NCBI RefSeq assembly: GCF_004323595.1
Contig: NZ_AP019373.1
Span: 1,860,001-1,924,000 of the forward strand
Length of the DNA stretch: 64,000 nucleotides
DNA from: Sulfuricystis thermophila
Lineage (GTDB): Bacteria > Pseudomonadota > Gammaproteobacteria > Burkholderiales > Rhodocyclaceae
Direction of reading: 5' to 3'
The notes beneath the pieces are model-generated. The model had not been told where the DNA came from. It saw only the letters and a program-made list of their open reading frames with translations, and made no database searches. Below, piece after piece: positions 53,190-61,776 of the stretch. Every line of letters starts with the position of its first letter. The stretch's first letter is position 1. The position numbers and the translations under genes are program-made.

Positions 53190-54086
53190 CGGGTCGTTCT
53201 CCTGTTTGGCGTAGGCGGAACCGGGACGCGTGCGGGGGGCCGGGTTCCGCGAACGGCCCTGCGGGTTCAAGAAGGTCGCGAAGACGGCGAGCAGCTGGTC
53301 GCGGCTCGCCACGGCGTCGGCGAGCCCGCTGGCTATCGCTTCCTCGCCGAAGAAGAGCCCGGCCTCGGTGGCGCGCACGGCGTCGGGGTCCAGCCCGCGC
53401 ATCGCGGCCACGTGCCCGACGAACAGGCCGTAGAGGCGGTCCACCTCCGCCTGGAGGCGCACCAAAGCCTCGTGGTCGAGCGGCTCGTGGGGCGAAAAGT
53501 CGTTCTTGTGCCGGCCGGCGGTGATCGCCGTGTAGCGATAGCCCTGCTGGGCGTCGCGGACCGACTGGTCGACGTGCATGGCGATGACCCCGACCGAGCC
53601 CACACCGCCGGTGCGCGTGACGGCGAGATGCGAGGCGGCGCAGGCGATGGCGTAGGCGGCCGAAAAGGCGGAGTCGGCGGCGATCGCCCAGACCGGTTTC
53701 ACGGCGTCGGCCGCACGAATGCGCTCGGCGAGCTCGAACACGCCGCCCGCCTCGCCGCCGGGGGAGTCCACGTCGAGCAGAATGCCGAACACGGCAGGGT
53801 CGGCGAGCGCAGCATCCAGACGGGTGCCGATCTCGCCGTAGCTCATGAGGCCGGAGGCGGCCTCCAGCCCCAGGGTGCGGCGCACCAGCGTGCCGTGGAT
53901 CGGAATCACGGCGATGCCGGGCGGTGCCGCCACCTCCGGGCTCGCGGGCATCACCGCCGGTACGGCGGCTTCAACGTCGGGCAGACCGATGCGGGGACCG
54001 AGCACGGAGAGGATCACGTCCAGCTTCGAACGCGCGATGAGAAGTGGCGTCCCGTAGAGACGGGACGCCAGGTGTACGAGCTGCAT
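52845..54086 (-). CDS. Capsid maturation protease (S49/ClpP-type) with scaffold C-terminus
   Basis: 413 residues from ATG 54086, one base after the portal stop. The S49 core is visible: IPIHGTLVRR, then LLDVDSPGGEAGG, with likely nucleophile Ser142 in ADSAFSAAYAIA and Lys194 in GRHKND. The C-terminal ~114 residues are proline/alanine-rich and helical, the scaffold part, which also has its own start. It processes the procapsid, as lambda gpC does. Confidence 0.9.
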   Translation of the reverse strand: MQLVHLASRLYGTPLLIARSKLDVILSVLGPRIGLPDVEAAVPAVMPASPEVAAPPGIAVIPIHGTLVRRTLGLEAASGLMSYGEIGTRLDAALADPAVFGILLDVDSPGGEAGGVFELAERIRAADAVKPVWAIAADSAFSAAYAIACAASHLAVTRTGGVGSVGVIAMHVDQSVRDAQQGYRYTAITAGRHKNDFSPHEPLDHEALVRLQAEVDRLYGLFVGHVAAMRGLDPDAVRATEAGLFFGEEAIASGLADAVASRDQLLAVFATFLNPQGRSRNPAPRTRPGSAYAKQENDPMQSPDPTPEAPETTLVAAAASAAPAPETPATTVADRREAVAIAELCQLGGCPERTAEFLAAGLSETDVRRALLAARAQSPEIGSAIHPDAHAAHRASPEHNPLIKAVKQLAGKE

Positions 54087-54087
54087 G

Positions 54088-55578
54088 TCAGAGGTCCTGG
54101 ATGTCTTGCGGCGGCACCGGGTCGGAGGCCGCCGCGGGTGGGTTGCGGTCGTGGCGCGGGTCGGAATCGAAGACGAGGCCGAGCGCATCGGCGCGGGCGT
54201 TGTCGGCGGCGATCTCCCGATCCACGTCCTCGGCGTCGTAGCCGAAGGAGGACACCGCCTCCGAGCGGGACAAGAGCCCCGCCCGGATCGCGGTGAGCAT
54301 GGCGTTGAACTCCTTCTGCGGATCGACCCACTGCCAGCCCTGGGGAATCCACTTGCAGGCGAGCCAGGCGCGGCGCCGCGCGGCATCCCGGGCGAAGCCG
54401 GGTAGCTCGAGCCGTCCCTCCAGCACCGCCTGCGCCATCCACGCACGCCACACCGGGCGGCAGAGCTGGTGGACGATGACGCCGTGCTGGATCGCCTCGC
54501 AGCGGCGGCGAAACTCCAGCAGCCCCGCGCGGATGGAGGAGTAGTTCACCTGGGTGAGATCTCCCGTGAGCTGCTCGTAGGTCACGCCCATGGCCGCGGC
54601 CACGGCGCGAAACTGCTGGCGCATGAACTCGGCGTAGGAGCCGCCCACGTCGGCCGGTTGCGAGAACTTCACGTCCTCGCCCGGTTCGAGGATCTGCAGG
54701 GTGCCCGGCTCCAGCCCCGCCAGCGCCACGCCCGAGGCATCGGCCGGCCCTTCGCCCATCAGGGCATCCTCCGGCTGGTCGCGGGTGACGAAGCCGGCGA
54801 ACATGGCGGCGGTCTTCTTGCGCACCAGTTCCGCGTCGTCGTACTGATCCAGCTCGTTGAGCTTCACCAAGGCCCGCGCGAGCCAGGGCTCGCCGCGGAT
54901 CTGCCCGGGACGCAAGGGCCGGAACAGATGCACGATCTCGGCGGCGGGCACGCGCACGGTCTCCATGCCGCTGCCACCGGACATGGGCGCGAGCAGTCCG
55001 TCCTCCGGGTGCGAGCGGTACAGGTGGTAGGCCACACGCCGCCCGAGCCGGTCGAACTCGATGCCGGCGCGGATCACGTTGCCGTTGTCGGCCAGCCGGT
55101 TGAGCGTCACGGGCAGGTGCTCGGGCTCCAGCACCTGGATCTGGAGTGCCACCGCCAGCCCGTCGTCCGGCCGCCGGTAGCGCAGCCGCACCAGTGCCTC
55201 GCCGCCTTCGAGCATGGCGCGGCAGGCCAGGGCCTGCAGACCGTAGAAGTCGGTGAGCCCCTGGGCATCGGCCTCCTCGGTCCAGTCGCGCCAGAGCGCC
55301 TGGATCGTCTCGCGCAGGCCCGGGTCCTCGATCAGCGACTGCGGCTTGATACCGGTACCGATGGCGTTGGCCACGAAGGCCTCGATGCCGGCGGCCGCCC
55401 AGGCGTTGCGGCGCACCAGGTCACGGCTCTTGGCGCGCAGCTCCGTCTGAGTCGTGAGCAGCGCGGCCACCGCGCCGGGGTTGCCCGGCATCCAGGCGAG
55501 CGCGCGTCGCCCGGCGCCCACGCCGTCGTAGGTGGGGGTCGCGCCGAAGGCGAGCTTGAGGCGGCTCCAGAAGCCCAT
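54088..55578 (-). CDS. Phage portal protein (lambda gpB family)
   Basis: About 496 residues; ATG 55578 is preceded in frame by a GTG at 55581. GRRALAWMPGNPGAVAALLT then KSRDLVRRNAWAAAGIEAFV match the N-terminus of lambda-type portals. Further landmarks are NAIGTGIKPQSLIEDPGLRE, GVTYEQLTGDLTQVNYSSIR and AGLLEFRRRCEAIQH. It forms the dodecameric DNA channel. The ribosome site GGAGG is in the 3' arm of a hairpin directly upstream (repeat copy A). Confidence 0.93.
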   Translation of the reverse strand: MGFWSRLKLAFGATPTYDGVGAGRRALAWMPGNPGAVAALLTTQTELRAKSRDLVRRNAWAAAGIEAFVANAIGTGIKPQSLIEDPGLRETIQALWRDWTEEADAQGLTDFYGLQALACRAMLEGGEALVRLRYRRPDDGLAVALQIQVLEPEHLPVTLNRLADNGNVIRAGIEFDRLGRRVAYHLYRSHPEDGLLAPMSGGSGMETVRVPAAEIVHLFRPLRPGQIRGEPWLARALVKLNELDQYDDAELVRKKTAAMFAGFVTRDQPEDALMGEGPADASGVALAGLEPGTLQILEPGEDVKFSQPADVGGSYAEFMRQQFRAVAAAMGVTYEQLTGDLTQVNYSSIRAGLLEFRRRCEAIQHGVIVHQLCRPVWRAWMAQAVLEGRLELPGFARDAARRRAWLACKWIPQGWQWVDPQKEFNAMLTAIRAGLLSRSEAVSSFGYDAEDVDREIAADNARADALGLVFDSDPRHDRNPPAAASDPVPPQDIQDL

Positions 55579-55580
55579 CA

Positions 55581-55650
55581 CAAAACCTCCGGGAGAGGTT
55601 TTGGACGCGCGCCAGCGCGCCCGTCAGGGGGCAAAACAGGGATGTTTTGC
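55581..55650. repeat. Compound hairpin repeat, copy A
   Basis: Three consecutive hairpins on the plus strand: CAAAACCTC-CGGGA-GAGGTTTTG (9 bp), GCGCGC-CA-GCGCGC, and GCAAAAC-AGGGAT-GTTTTGC (7 bp). It fills the gap between gpW and the portal gene. Its layout, loops and the GGACGCGCGCCAGCGCGCCC core recur at 58304 and, in part, 63269. Confidence 0.85.
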
Positions 55651-55651
55651 A

Positions 55652-55858
55652 TCACAGCCCCTTGCCCGTGGTCACCCGGATCTGGCGCAGCTTGGGTCGC
55701 CCCGCCTCGCGGGCGAGCGCCGCGTCCACCTCGCGCAGGGCCGCGCGCAGCTCATCCACCGAGCGGTACTCCACCGTCTTGTCGCCGAAGGTGACGCGCC
55801 GCTCGCCACGCGCCAATGCCCGCTCCAGCGCCTCGCGATCGGCCGCCGTGTAGGCCAT
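55652..55858 (-). CDS. gpW-type head-tail joining protein
   Basis: 68 residues from ATG 55858, the exact length of lambda gpW. AADREALERALARGERRVTF, then KTVEYRSVDELRAALREVDA match the family's helix-strand-helix plan. It sits at the head-tail vertex and plugs the portal after DNA packaging. Confidence 0.88.
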   Translation of the reverse strand: MAYTAADREALERALARGERRVTFGDKTVEYRSVDELRAALREVDAALAREAGRPKLRQIRVTTGKGL

Positions 55859-55860
55859 GG

Positions 55861-56334
55861 TCAGACGCCCGCCAATGCGGCCAACTCGAGGACCAGCTCG
55901 GTCTGGGCCGTGTTGCCGTTCTTGAAGGCGATGCGCACGAAGCGACCGATGGGCCGGCCCTGGACGGTGAAGTAATCGCTGCCGCCGTTGGGTTCGTACC
56001 AGGCGACATTCGCATCCGGATGGATGCCCGCCGCGGGCAACCAACGCACGCCGTCGATCGAGCTCTGGATCTCCATGGCTTCGTTGCGCGAGGCGGCCCC
56101 CGCCTTGCGGGCGACGACCAGCGTGTAGGGATGCCCGACGCCGAGGTCGACCGGGTCGGTGGTCACGGAGGCTGCACGTGCCAGCGCGCCGATCGTGAAG
56201 ACCTCGACTCGGGAGGCGGCCACCGCGCCGACTCCGTCGGCGGCGAGCAGTCGCCCGAACGCGTCGCAGGCGATCGGCCGTCGCTCGTCGAGACCGGTCT
56301 CCGGGTTGTGAAAAATGCCTTCGATCACGCTCAT
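55861..56334 (-). CDS. Phage structural protein between terminase and gpW, uncharacterised
   Basis: 157 residues from ATG 56334, two bases after the terminase stop. It is beta-rich (VEVFTIGALARAASVTTDPV, GRPIGRFVRIAFKNGNTAQT) and resembles small carbohydrate-binding-like folds. Position suggests a minor head component. Family not recognised. Confidence 0.65.
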   Translation of the reverse strand: MSVIEGIFHNPETGLDERRPIACDAFGRLLAADGVGAVAASRVEVFTIGALARAASVTTDPVDLGVGHPYTLVVARKAGAASRNEAMEIQSSIDGVRWLPAAGIHPDANVAWYEPNGGSDYFTVQGRPIGRFVRIAFKNGNTAQTELVLELAALAGV

Positions 56335-56336
56335 GT

Positions 56337-58301
56337 TCAGCTCATCCAGCGACTCTTGACGACGGACCGGCGCCGGACGCGTCGGCCCGAAACGACGACG
56401 CCCCCGGAGTCGGGGGCGTCTTCTGCGGTTACGGTGTGTTCGTCCTGCTCGGGCGGTGCGGCGATGCCCAGTTGTCTTTCCAGCTCGCGCCAGTGGCGCT
56501 CCTCGAAGCGATCGAGACCGCTCGCCGCGGCGGCGGCGCGGGCGTACACGTAGCAGTCCAGCGCCTCGTTGCGCTCGCGCAGCTTCTGCCACTCCCGCAC
56601 CGGAAAGCCGTTGCGGTCACGGCGGGTGATCAGCTGCTCGGCGCAGAGCTGCTGGATGTACTCGGCGTCGACCTTGGGCAAATGGACGAAGCCCGCCGGG
56701 TAGATCGGCGTGGTGCCGTCGTCGGCCACATCCGCGCTCTTGCGCAGGTTGTTGTAGAACTCGAGCTTGGCGAGCCCCACCGCCACCGAGTACACCTTGA
56801 TGCCCCGGCGCAGCTTCTTGCCGCCCTGCGAGACATCGACGGCGGTGGGCGTGCCGATCAGGGCCGCGCCGCGCGGCACCCCCTTGATCGCCATCAGTCG
56901 ACTGTCCCGGCAGGCGCGCACGAAGGCGTAGGCCTCCTGGGTGGCGAAGCCGGTGTCGAGCGCGAAGCGCGCCAGCGGAACCTGGTTGCCGGATTCGTGC
57001 GTCCAGGTCTCGTCGATCAGCTCGGACAGCCGCTTCCACACCGCATCCCGCGCGGTGTCGCCCATCAGCACGCGGTGCTCGACGAGCCAGGACGCCTTGC
57101 CGCGCCCGAAGGCCCAGATCGAGGTCTCGATGCGATCCTTCTGCACGTCGGCACCGCCCACCAGCAGCAGGCCGCCCATGGGGACCGTGCCGATGCGGTA
57201 GTCCTCCCGCCGCTCGATCAGGCGCTGCCAGTCGGGCGCTTCGCCTTCCTCGACCCAAGTCTCGCCGAGCTCGGTGTTCTTGAAGGTCTTGATCGCGGCG
57301 GCCGAGCCGGACTCCTTCCTGACCGCACTCTCCCACGCGCTCGCGATGTCGCGCCACGAACGCCAGCCCACCGGGCTGTAGAGCGACGAGAGATGGAAGC
57401 CCGCCGTCTTGACGCCGTTCTCCGGCGCCATCGCGCGCCACTCGCCGTGCTCCAGCATCCAGGTCTTGTGATGCTCGGCGATGGGCGTATCGCAGGACTC
57501 GCACACATAGGCCGCCGTCTCCGGCCGGCCCCTCTCCCAACGCAGCTGCTCGAAGCGCAGCCACTGGCGGTGGGAGCAGTGCGGGCACGGCACGAAGTAG
57601 CGGCGCTGGTCGGATGCCTCGTACTCGCGCTCGACGGCGCTCGCCCCGGCGATGGTCGGCGTCGAGACGATGAAGATCTTGCGCCGCGCGAAGGTGCGCG
57701 TGCGCGCCTCGGCGAGCGAGATCGCATCGCCTTCGCCCTCGACGTCGAGCGGGTAGCCGTCCACTTCGTCGAGGAAGAGATACCGCACCGGCATCGAGCG
57801 CAGGCCCACGGCGCTATTCGCGCCGGTCATCACCAGCACGCCGCCGCGGAACTCCTTGGCGAGGATGGTGTTGCCCGAGTCGCGCGAGCGTGCCGGGGCG
57901 ATCAGCTCGGAGAGCACCGGCGACTCTTCGATCAGCGGGTCGATGCGCTGCTTGGAGTTGCGCTTGGCCATCTCCACGGTGGGCCAGACCGCCATCATCG
58001 GCCCAGGCGCGTGGTGGATGACGTAGCCGATCCAGTTCGAGCCGGTTTCCGTGGCGCCCACCTGTGCGCCTTTCATGAACACCACGCGCTCGACCGGCGA
58101 GGTCGGCGACAGGCAGTCCATGATCGCCTTGAGATACGGCGTGCGGCTGGTGCGCCAGCGGCCCGGCTCGGCCGAGGACTTGCTGGAGAGCATCCGGTGC
58201 CGGTCGGCCCACTCGGAGACGGAGAGCAGCGGATCGGGCGTCAGTCCTTCGCGCCAGGCGCGCTCGATGGCGTCGAAGCCCTCGTAGACGAAGTCGTCCA
58301 T
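56337..58301 (-). CDS. Phage terminase large subunit (gpA family)
   Basis: About 654 residues from ATG 58301; a GTG lies directly upstream. The packaging ATPase motifs are present: Walker A-like MKGAQVGATETG (~77-87), VWPTVEMAKRNSKQR, and Walker B RYLFLDEVDGYP (~176-180). The C-terminal nuclease half has LLVGGADVQKDRIETS. It cuts concatemeric DNA and pumps it into the capsid. A hairpin repeat (copy B) lies in the gap to the small subunit. Confidence 0.93.
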   Translation of the reverse strand: MDDFVYEGFDAIERAWREGLTPDPLLSVSEWADRHRMLSSKSSAEPGRWRTSRTPYLKAIMDCLSPTSPVERVVFMKGAQVGATETGSNWIGYVIHHAPGPMMAVWPTVEMAKRNSKQRIDPLIEESPVLSELIAPARSRDSGNTILAKEFRGGVLVMTGANSAVGLRSMPVRYLFLDEVDGYPLDVEGEGDAISLAEARTRTFARRKIFIVSTPTIAGASAVEREYEASDQRRYFVPCPHCSHRQWLRFEQLRWERGRPETAAYVCESCDTPIAEHHKTWMLEHGEWRAMAPENGVKTAGFHLSSLYSPVGWRSWRDIASAWESAVRKESGSAAAIKTFKNTELGETWVEEGEAPDWQRLIERREDYRIGTVPMGGLLLVGGADVQKDRIETSIWAFGRGKASWLVEHRVLMGDTARDAVWKRLSELIDETWTHESGNQVPLARFALDTGFATQEAYAFVRACRDSRLMAIKGVPRGAALIGTPTAVDVSQGGKKLRRGIKVYSVAVGLAKLEFYNNLRKSADVADDGTTPIYPAGFVHLPKVDAEYIQQLCAEQLITRRDRNGFPVREWQKLRERNEALDCYVYARAAAAASGLDRFEERHWRELERQLGIAAPPEQDEHTVTAEDAPDSGGVVVSGRRVRRRSVVKSRWMS

Positions 58302-58303
58302 CA

Positions 58304-58374
58304 CAAATTCGTCGGGAACGAATTTGGACGCGCGCCAGCGCGCCCGGCAGGGTGAAACACAGGGATGTGTTTCA
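58304..58374. repeat. Compound hairpin repeat, copy B
   Basis: CAAATTCGT-CGGGA-ACGAATTTG (9 bp), GCGCGC-CA-GCGCGC, and GAAACAC-AGGGAT-GTGTTTC. It has the same order, loops and middle hairpin as copy A, but both outer stems differ in sequence and remain fully paired. It lies in the gap between the two terminase genes. Confidence 0.85.
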
Positions 58375-58914
58375 TCAATCGACGCGGACCTTCAGTTCAC
58401 CGAGCTCGGCGAGGTGCTCGCGCACCGCCGCCTCCAACGCGACGTGCAGCGTGTGCGCGTCCATGCCGAGCCTGGCCGCCATCTGCGCCGAGATGCGCGC
58501 CGGCCAGTTGAGCCAGGCGTCGCGCTCGGTGCGCGCGAGCTTGAACACGTGGGCGATGGCCTGGTTGCGATCGACCAGCTCGCCCTTGAGGCGGGCGAGG
58601 CGCACCTTGTTGGTCTGCGCCTTGACCACCTCGTTGACCGTGCGCGCCTGCAGCAGCGACGTGCCGCCCGCGGGTAGCCCGGCGGCGAGGTTCGGGGCCG
58701 GATCGTCCGACACCCGCACCTTCGCGGCTTTGGCGCCCGTTCCCTCCTTGGGCGGCTCGGAGTTCCTTGCCCAGTCGCGGTCGGCCTTGTCCGGATCGAT
58801 CGTGCCGTCCGCCTCGGGCGTGATGCGCCCGGCGCGGATGGCCTTGTGTACGGCGGTGTCCGACACCCCACGGTGGCGGGCGTAGGCGCGAATCGACAGT
58901 CCCATGGTCTCCAT
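58375..58914 (-). CDS. Phage terminase small subunit (Nu1-like)
   Basis: 179 residues; a TTG extension at 58917 is also possible. The N-terminal helix-turn-helix (SIRAYARHRGVSDTAVHKAI, RAGRITPEADGTID) binds the cos site, and the C-terminal helices (RTVNEVVKAQTNKVRLARLK) form the oligomerisation domain. It is transcribed divergently from the small DUF6900 gene. Confidence 0.88.
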   Translation of the reverse strand: METMGLSIRAYARHRGVSDTAVHKAIRAGRITPEADGTIDPDKADRDWARNSEPPKEGTGAKAAKVRVSDDPAPNLAAGLPAGGTSLLQARTVNEVVKAQTNKVRLARLKGELVDRNQAIAHVFKLARTERDAWLNWPARISAQMAARLGMDAHTLHVALEAAVREHLAELGELKVRVD

Positions 58915-58944
58915 CAAGCATTGGCGCCGTCCCGCTCGGATTCC

Positions 58945-59010
58945 GCTTGGCTTCGCTCGGGAACAGCGCGTTCATGTCATCACCATCAACGACACCCCGA
59001 GGAGAAGCAC
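58945..59010 (+). promoter_or_regulatory. Repeated leader 1
   Basis: Contains GCTTGGCTTC followed by GAACAGCGCGTTCAT and a CACCATCAAC stretch, ending with a GAGGAG ribosome site. This is the first of four related leaders, each directly in front of a small plus-strand gene. Confidence 0.75.
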
Positions 59011-59199
59011 ATGACCGAGCAAGCCGAAAAGGACATCGACCGGCAGCTGCAGCAGATCGCGCTGGATCACCTGTTCATCGACACCCTGGAAACCCGCAAC
59101 AGCGACCGGCTGGACTTCCACGAGGTCAGCGTCTGGGCAGTCAAGAGCGCCTTGATGGCCGCCTACCAGGCGGGCCGGCAGGCCGCGCGGCAGGGCTGA
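59011..59199 (+). CDS. DUF6900-like small protein
   Basis: 62 residues from ATG 59011 (GAGGAG upstream). DIDRQLQQIALDHLFIDTLE, then SDRLDFHEVSVWAVKSALMA: the pattern of small DUF6900 proteins of phages and integrative elements. Function unknown. The first of four plus-strand genes carrying the same leader. Confidence 0.75.
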   Translation: MTEQAEKDIDRQLQQIALDHLFIDTLETRNSDRLDFHEVSVWAVKSALMAAYQAGRQAARQG

Positions 59200-59211
59200 G
59201 AAAGCAGCGGA

Positions 59212-59280
59212 AAGCGCTTGGCTTCTCCAGAGAACAGCGCGTTCATGACCACACCATCAACCACCACGAAGGAGCATCGA
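59212..59280 (+). promoter_or_regulatory. Repeated leader 2
   Basis: Has GCGCTTGGCTTC, then AGAACAGCGCGTTCATGACC, a CACCATCAAC stretch and GAAGGAG. It closely matches leader 1 across ~60 bases. Confidence 0.75.
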
Positions 59281-59796
59281 ATGAGCACCATCCAACTCAC
59301 CCCCGCCCAGCACGCCATCCTGGCCTACGCCGTCGAGCACACCGGTGGCAAGATCGAGTGGTTCCCCGACAACGTGAAAGGCGGCGCCCGCAAGAAGGTA
59401 CTGGACGGTCTCTGCAATCGGGCCCTGATCACCACCGACGGCACCGACTGGTCCGTCGCCGCCGAAGGTTACGAAGCCCTGGGGCGCCCGCGTCCCGCGC
59501 CGGCCTCGGTGGAGGCAGATGCGGATCTCGAGGCGGAGGTCGCAGCCGCCGAAGCCACCTGGGCACAGCAGCGCGCCGAGACCAAGCCCCGCACCCGCGA
59601 GAACAGCAAACAGGCCCAAGTCATCGCGATGCTCCGGCGCCCGGAGGGCGCGACGGTACGCCAGATCTGCGAACTCACCGGCTGGCAGGCGCACACGGTG
59701 CGCGGCACCTTCGCCAACGCCTTCAAGAAGAAGTTGGGCCTCACCATCACCTCGGACAAGCCCGAGGACGGCGAGCGCATCTACCGGATCGCGTGA
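59281..59796 (+). CDS. DUF3489 domain protein
   Basis: 171 residues from ATG 59281. The N-terminal winged-helix-like part is LTPAQHAILAYAVEHTGGKI. The DUF3489 C-terminus is clear: KQAQVIAMLRRPEGATVRQI, WQAHTVRGTFANAFKKKLGL. Common in phages and integrative elements; it looks DNA-binding. Function unproven. Confidence 0.85.
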   Translation: MSTIQLTPAQHAILAYAVEHTGGKIEWFPDNVKGGARKKVLDGLCNRALITTDGTDWSVAAEGYEALGRPRPAPASVEADADLEAEVAAAEATWAQQRAETKPRTRENSKQAQVIAMLRRPEGATVRQICELTGWQAHTVRGTFANAFKKKLGLTITSDKPEDGERIYRIA

Positions 59797-59821
59797 TTCG
59801 AGCGGAAAGGGAAGCCAAGCA

Positions 59822-59894
59822 GAAAACGCTTGGCTTCCCGCGCCGGCAGCGCGTTCATACGGGTGTCGCAACCATCCACGCCAAGGAGCACAGC
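59822..59894 (+). promoter_or_regulatory. Repeated leader 3
   Basis: Has ACGCTTGGCTTCCCG, then GGCAGCGCGTTCATACGGGT, GTCGCAACCATC and AAGGAG. It resembles leader 4 most closely. Confidence 0.72.
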
Positions 59895-60107
59895 ATGAAA
59901 CCCACCCGCGCCATCCTCACCTACAGCAACTACGACGCCGACGACTACGCCTACCTCACCGCCAAGGGCTGGAGCGATGACGAAATCCTGGCCCGCTGGA
60001 GCGAAGAGGCTGCGCACGGCAACGGACCCTGCCACTGGGAAAGCGCGTCGGCCCGCGCCAAGCTGGCCGCCGTAACCGGTCGCCAACAGACGACGCGAGA
60101 TGATTGA
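59895..60107 (+). CDS. Small hypothetical protein with repeated leader
   Basis: 70 residues from ATG 59895 (AAGGAG upstream). RAILTYSNYDADDYAYLTAK and GWSDDEILARWSEEA then HWESASARAKLAAV. Acidic and soluble. Family not recognised; its leader and place link it to the other three small genes. Confidence 0.65.
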   Translation: MKPTRAILTYSNYDADDYAYLTAKGWSDDEILARWSEEAAHGNGPCHWESASARAKLAAVTGRQQTTRDD

Positions 60108-60111
60108 GATT

Positions 60112-60178
60112 GAGCTTGGCTTCCCGATCGAACAGCGCGTTCATACGTGTGTCGCAACGATCAACGAAGGAGACAACG
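60112..60178 (+). promoter_or_regulatory. Repeated leader 4
   Basis: Has GCTTGGCTTCCCGATCG, AACAGCGCGTTCATACGTGT, GTCGCAACGATCAACG and GAAGGAG. The core is shared with the other three leaders. Confidence 0.75.
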
Positions 60179-60547
60179 ATGACCACAGCCAAAACGATCC
60201 CCGCCACCCGCAACGAAGCCTGGGGCTTCTGGGGCACGATGGACGCGCACGCGCAATCCGCCTGGCCCATCGCGATGAACGCCATCTCCGACGCCACGGG
60301 ACAGCCCTTCGAAGCGGTGCGGGCCTTCCTCGACAGCCGCCACGGACGCCACTTCGCGGACGAAGTCCTCAACCGCAAGCATGCGGGCCATGCCCTCCAC
60401 GACGCGATCCGCGCCGCCACCCGGCAGTGGATGGAATGGACCATCGGACGCCGCACCAGTAAGGACTACGGTATCCCGCGCGGGCTTCCTTATCTGACCG
60501 GGTTCGTGATTCACTGCGCGATCGCCGACGAGTCGCTCGCCGCCTGA
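60179..60547 (+). CDS. Small hypothetical protein with repeated leader
   Basis: 122 residues from ATG 60179 (GAAGGAG upstream). TRNEAWGFWGTMDAHAQSAW, ISDATGQPFEAVRAFLDSRH, GRHFADEVLNRKHAGHALHD. Soluble and helical. Its 3' end overlaps the convergent methyltransferase gene by 37 bases. A similar pattern occurs in small phage and plasmid proteins of unknown role. Confidence 0.68.
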   Translation: MTTAKTIPATRNEAWGFWGTMDAHAQSAWPIAMNAISDATGQPFEAVRAFLDSRHGRHFADEVLNRKHAGHALHDAIRAATRQWMEWTIGRRTSKDYGIPRGLPYLTGFVIHCAIADESLAA

Positions 60548-61776
60548 TCGAAGGCCAGGCCATCCGCCTCGCGGGTGGCTTGCTGGCCCGTCCAGTCCTG
60601 CCAGCGCCGCACGATCACGTCCGCATACTTCGGGTCGAGCTCGATCAGCCGCGCCACGCGCCCGGCCTTCTCGGCGGCGATCAAGGTCGTGCCCGAGCCG
60701 CCGAAGGGGTCGAGCACCACGTCGCCGGGGCGGCTGGAGTTGCGGATGGCCCGCTCGACCAGATCCACCGGCTTCATGGTCGGGTGCAGGTCGTTCTTCT
60801 GCGGCTTCTTGATCTGCCAGACGTCGCCCTGGTCGCGGTCGCCGCACCAGTGGCGCGTCGCGCCTTCGGGCCAGCCGTAGAGGATCGGCTCGTACTGGCG
60901 CTGGTAGTCCGAGCGGCCCAGCGTGAAAGTGTTCTTGGCCCAGATGATGAAGGTGGACCAGTGGCCCCCGGCGGCGCGGAAGGCCGATTGCAGCGTGTCC
61001 AGTTCGCTGGAGGACATGGCGACGTAGATCGCGCCTCGGGTGTGCGCCATGATCAGCGCCAGCGCATCAAAGAGGAAATCGTAGAAGCCTTCGCCCAGCG
61101 CATCGTTGAGGATGGGGCGATGCTTGCCGCGCAGCTTGTCCTTCGCGCTGTTGGCGTAGTTCACGTTGTACGGCGGATCGGTGAAGACCATGTCCGCCCG
61201 CTCGCCGTCCGGAAACAGGCGCGCGTAGGCCTCGGCGGTGGTCGCGTCGCCGCAGACCAGGCGGTGCGGCCCGAGCCGCCAGACGTCGCCCGACCGAGAC
61301 ACCGGCTCTTCCGGCATCTCCGGGATGGCATCGTCCTCCGTCCGGCCCTCGATCTGTGGTTCCTCATCGGCCAGCAGTTCTGCCAGTGCATCGGCGTCGA
61401 ATCCGGTGAGATCGAGATCGAAGCCATCGTCCTGCAGCGCCTCCAGTTCGATGCGCAGCAGGGCATCGTCCCAGGTCGCGAGTTCCGCGAGCCGGTTGTC
61501 CGCGAGCACCAGGGCGCGGCGCTGGGTCGGCGTCAGGTGATCGAGCACCACCACCGGCACGGTGGCCAGACCCAGCTTACGCGCCGCGGCAAGCCGCCCA
61601 TGGCCCGCGACCAGCACACCGTCGGCGCCGGTGAGAATGGGATTGACGAAGCCGAACTCCGCGATGGAGGCCGCGATCTGGGCGATCTGCTCGTCCGAGT
61701 GCTGGCGGGCGTTGCGCACGTAGGGCAGCAGCTTGTCGATCGGCCAGTGCTCGATGCGATCGGCCAGCCAGCTCAT
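60511..61776 (-). CDS. ParB-domain DNA methyltransferase (DPPY type)
   Basis: 421 residues. The N-terminal ParB/sulfiredoxin-like domain has LPYVRNARQHSDEQIAQIAA and GHGRLAAARKLG. The methyltransferase core has catalytic motif IV TDPPYNVNY, then SAM-binding motif I FGGSGTTLIAA after it, the order of beta-class N6A/N4C enzymes. It probably modifies phage DNA against host restriction. It overlaps the upstream methyltransferase gene by four bases. Confidence 0.92.
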   Translation of the reverse strand: MSWLADRIEHWPIDKLLPYVRNARQHSDEQIAQIAASIAEFGFVNPILTGADGVLVAGHGRLAAARKLGLATVPVVVLDHLTPTQRRALVLADNRLAELATWDDALLRIELEALQDDGFDLDLTGFDADALAELLADEEPQIEGRTEDDAIPEMPEEPVSRSGDVWRLGPHRLVCGDATTAEAYARLFPDGERADMVFTDPPYNVNYANSAKDKLRGKHRPILNDALGEGFYDFLFDALALIMAHTRGAIYVAMSSSELDTLQSAFRAAGGHWSTFIIWAKNTFTLGRSDYQRQYEPILYGWPEGATRHWCGDRDQGDVWQIKKPQKNDLHPTMKPVDLVERAIRNSSRPGDVVLDPFGGSGTTLIAAEKAGRVARLIELDPKYADVIVRRWQDWTGQQATREADGLAFDQAASDSSAIAQ

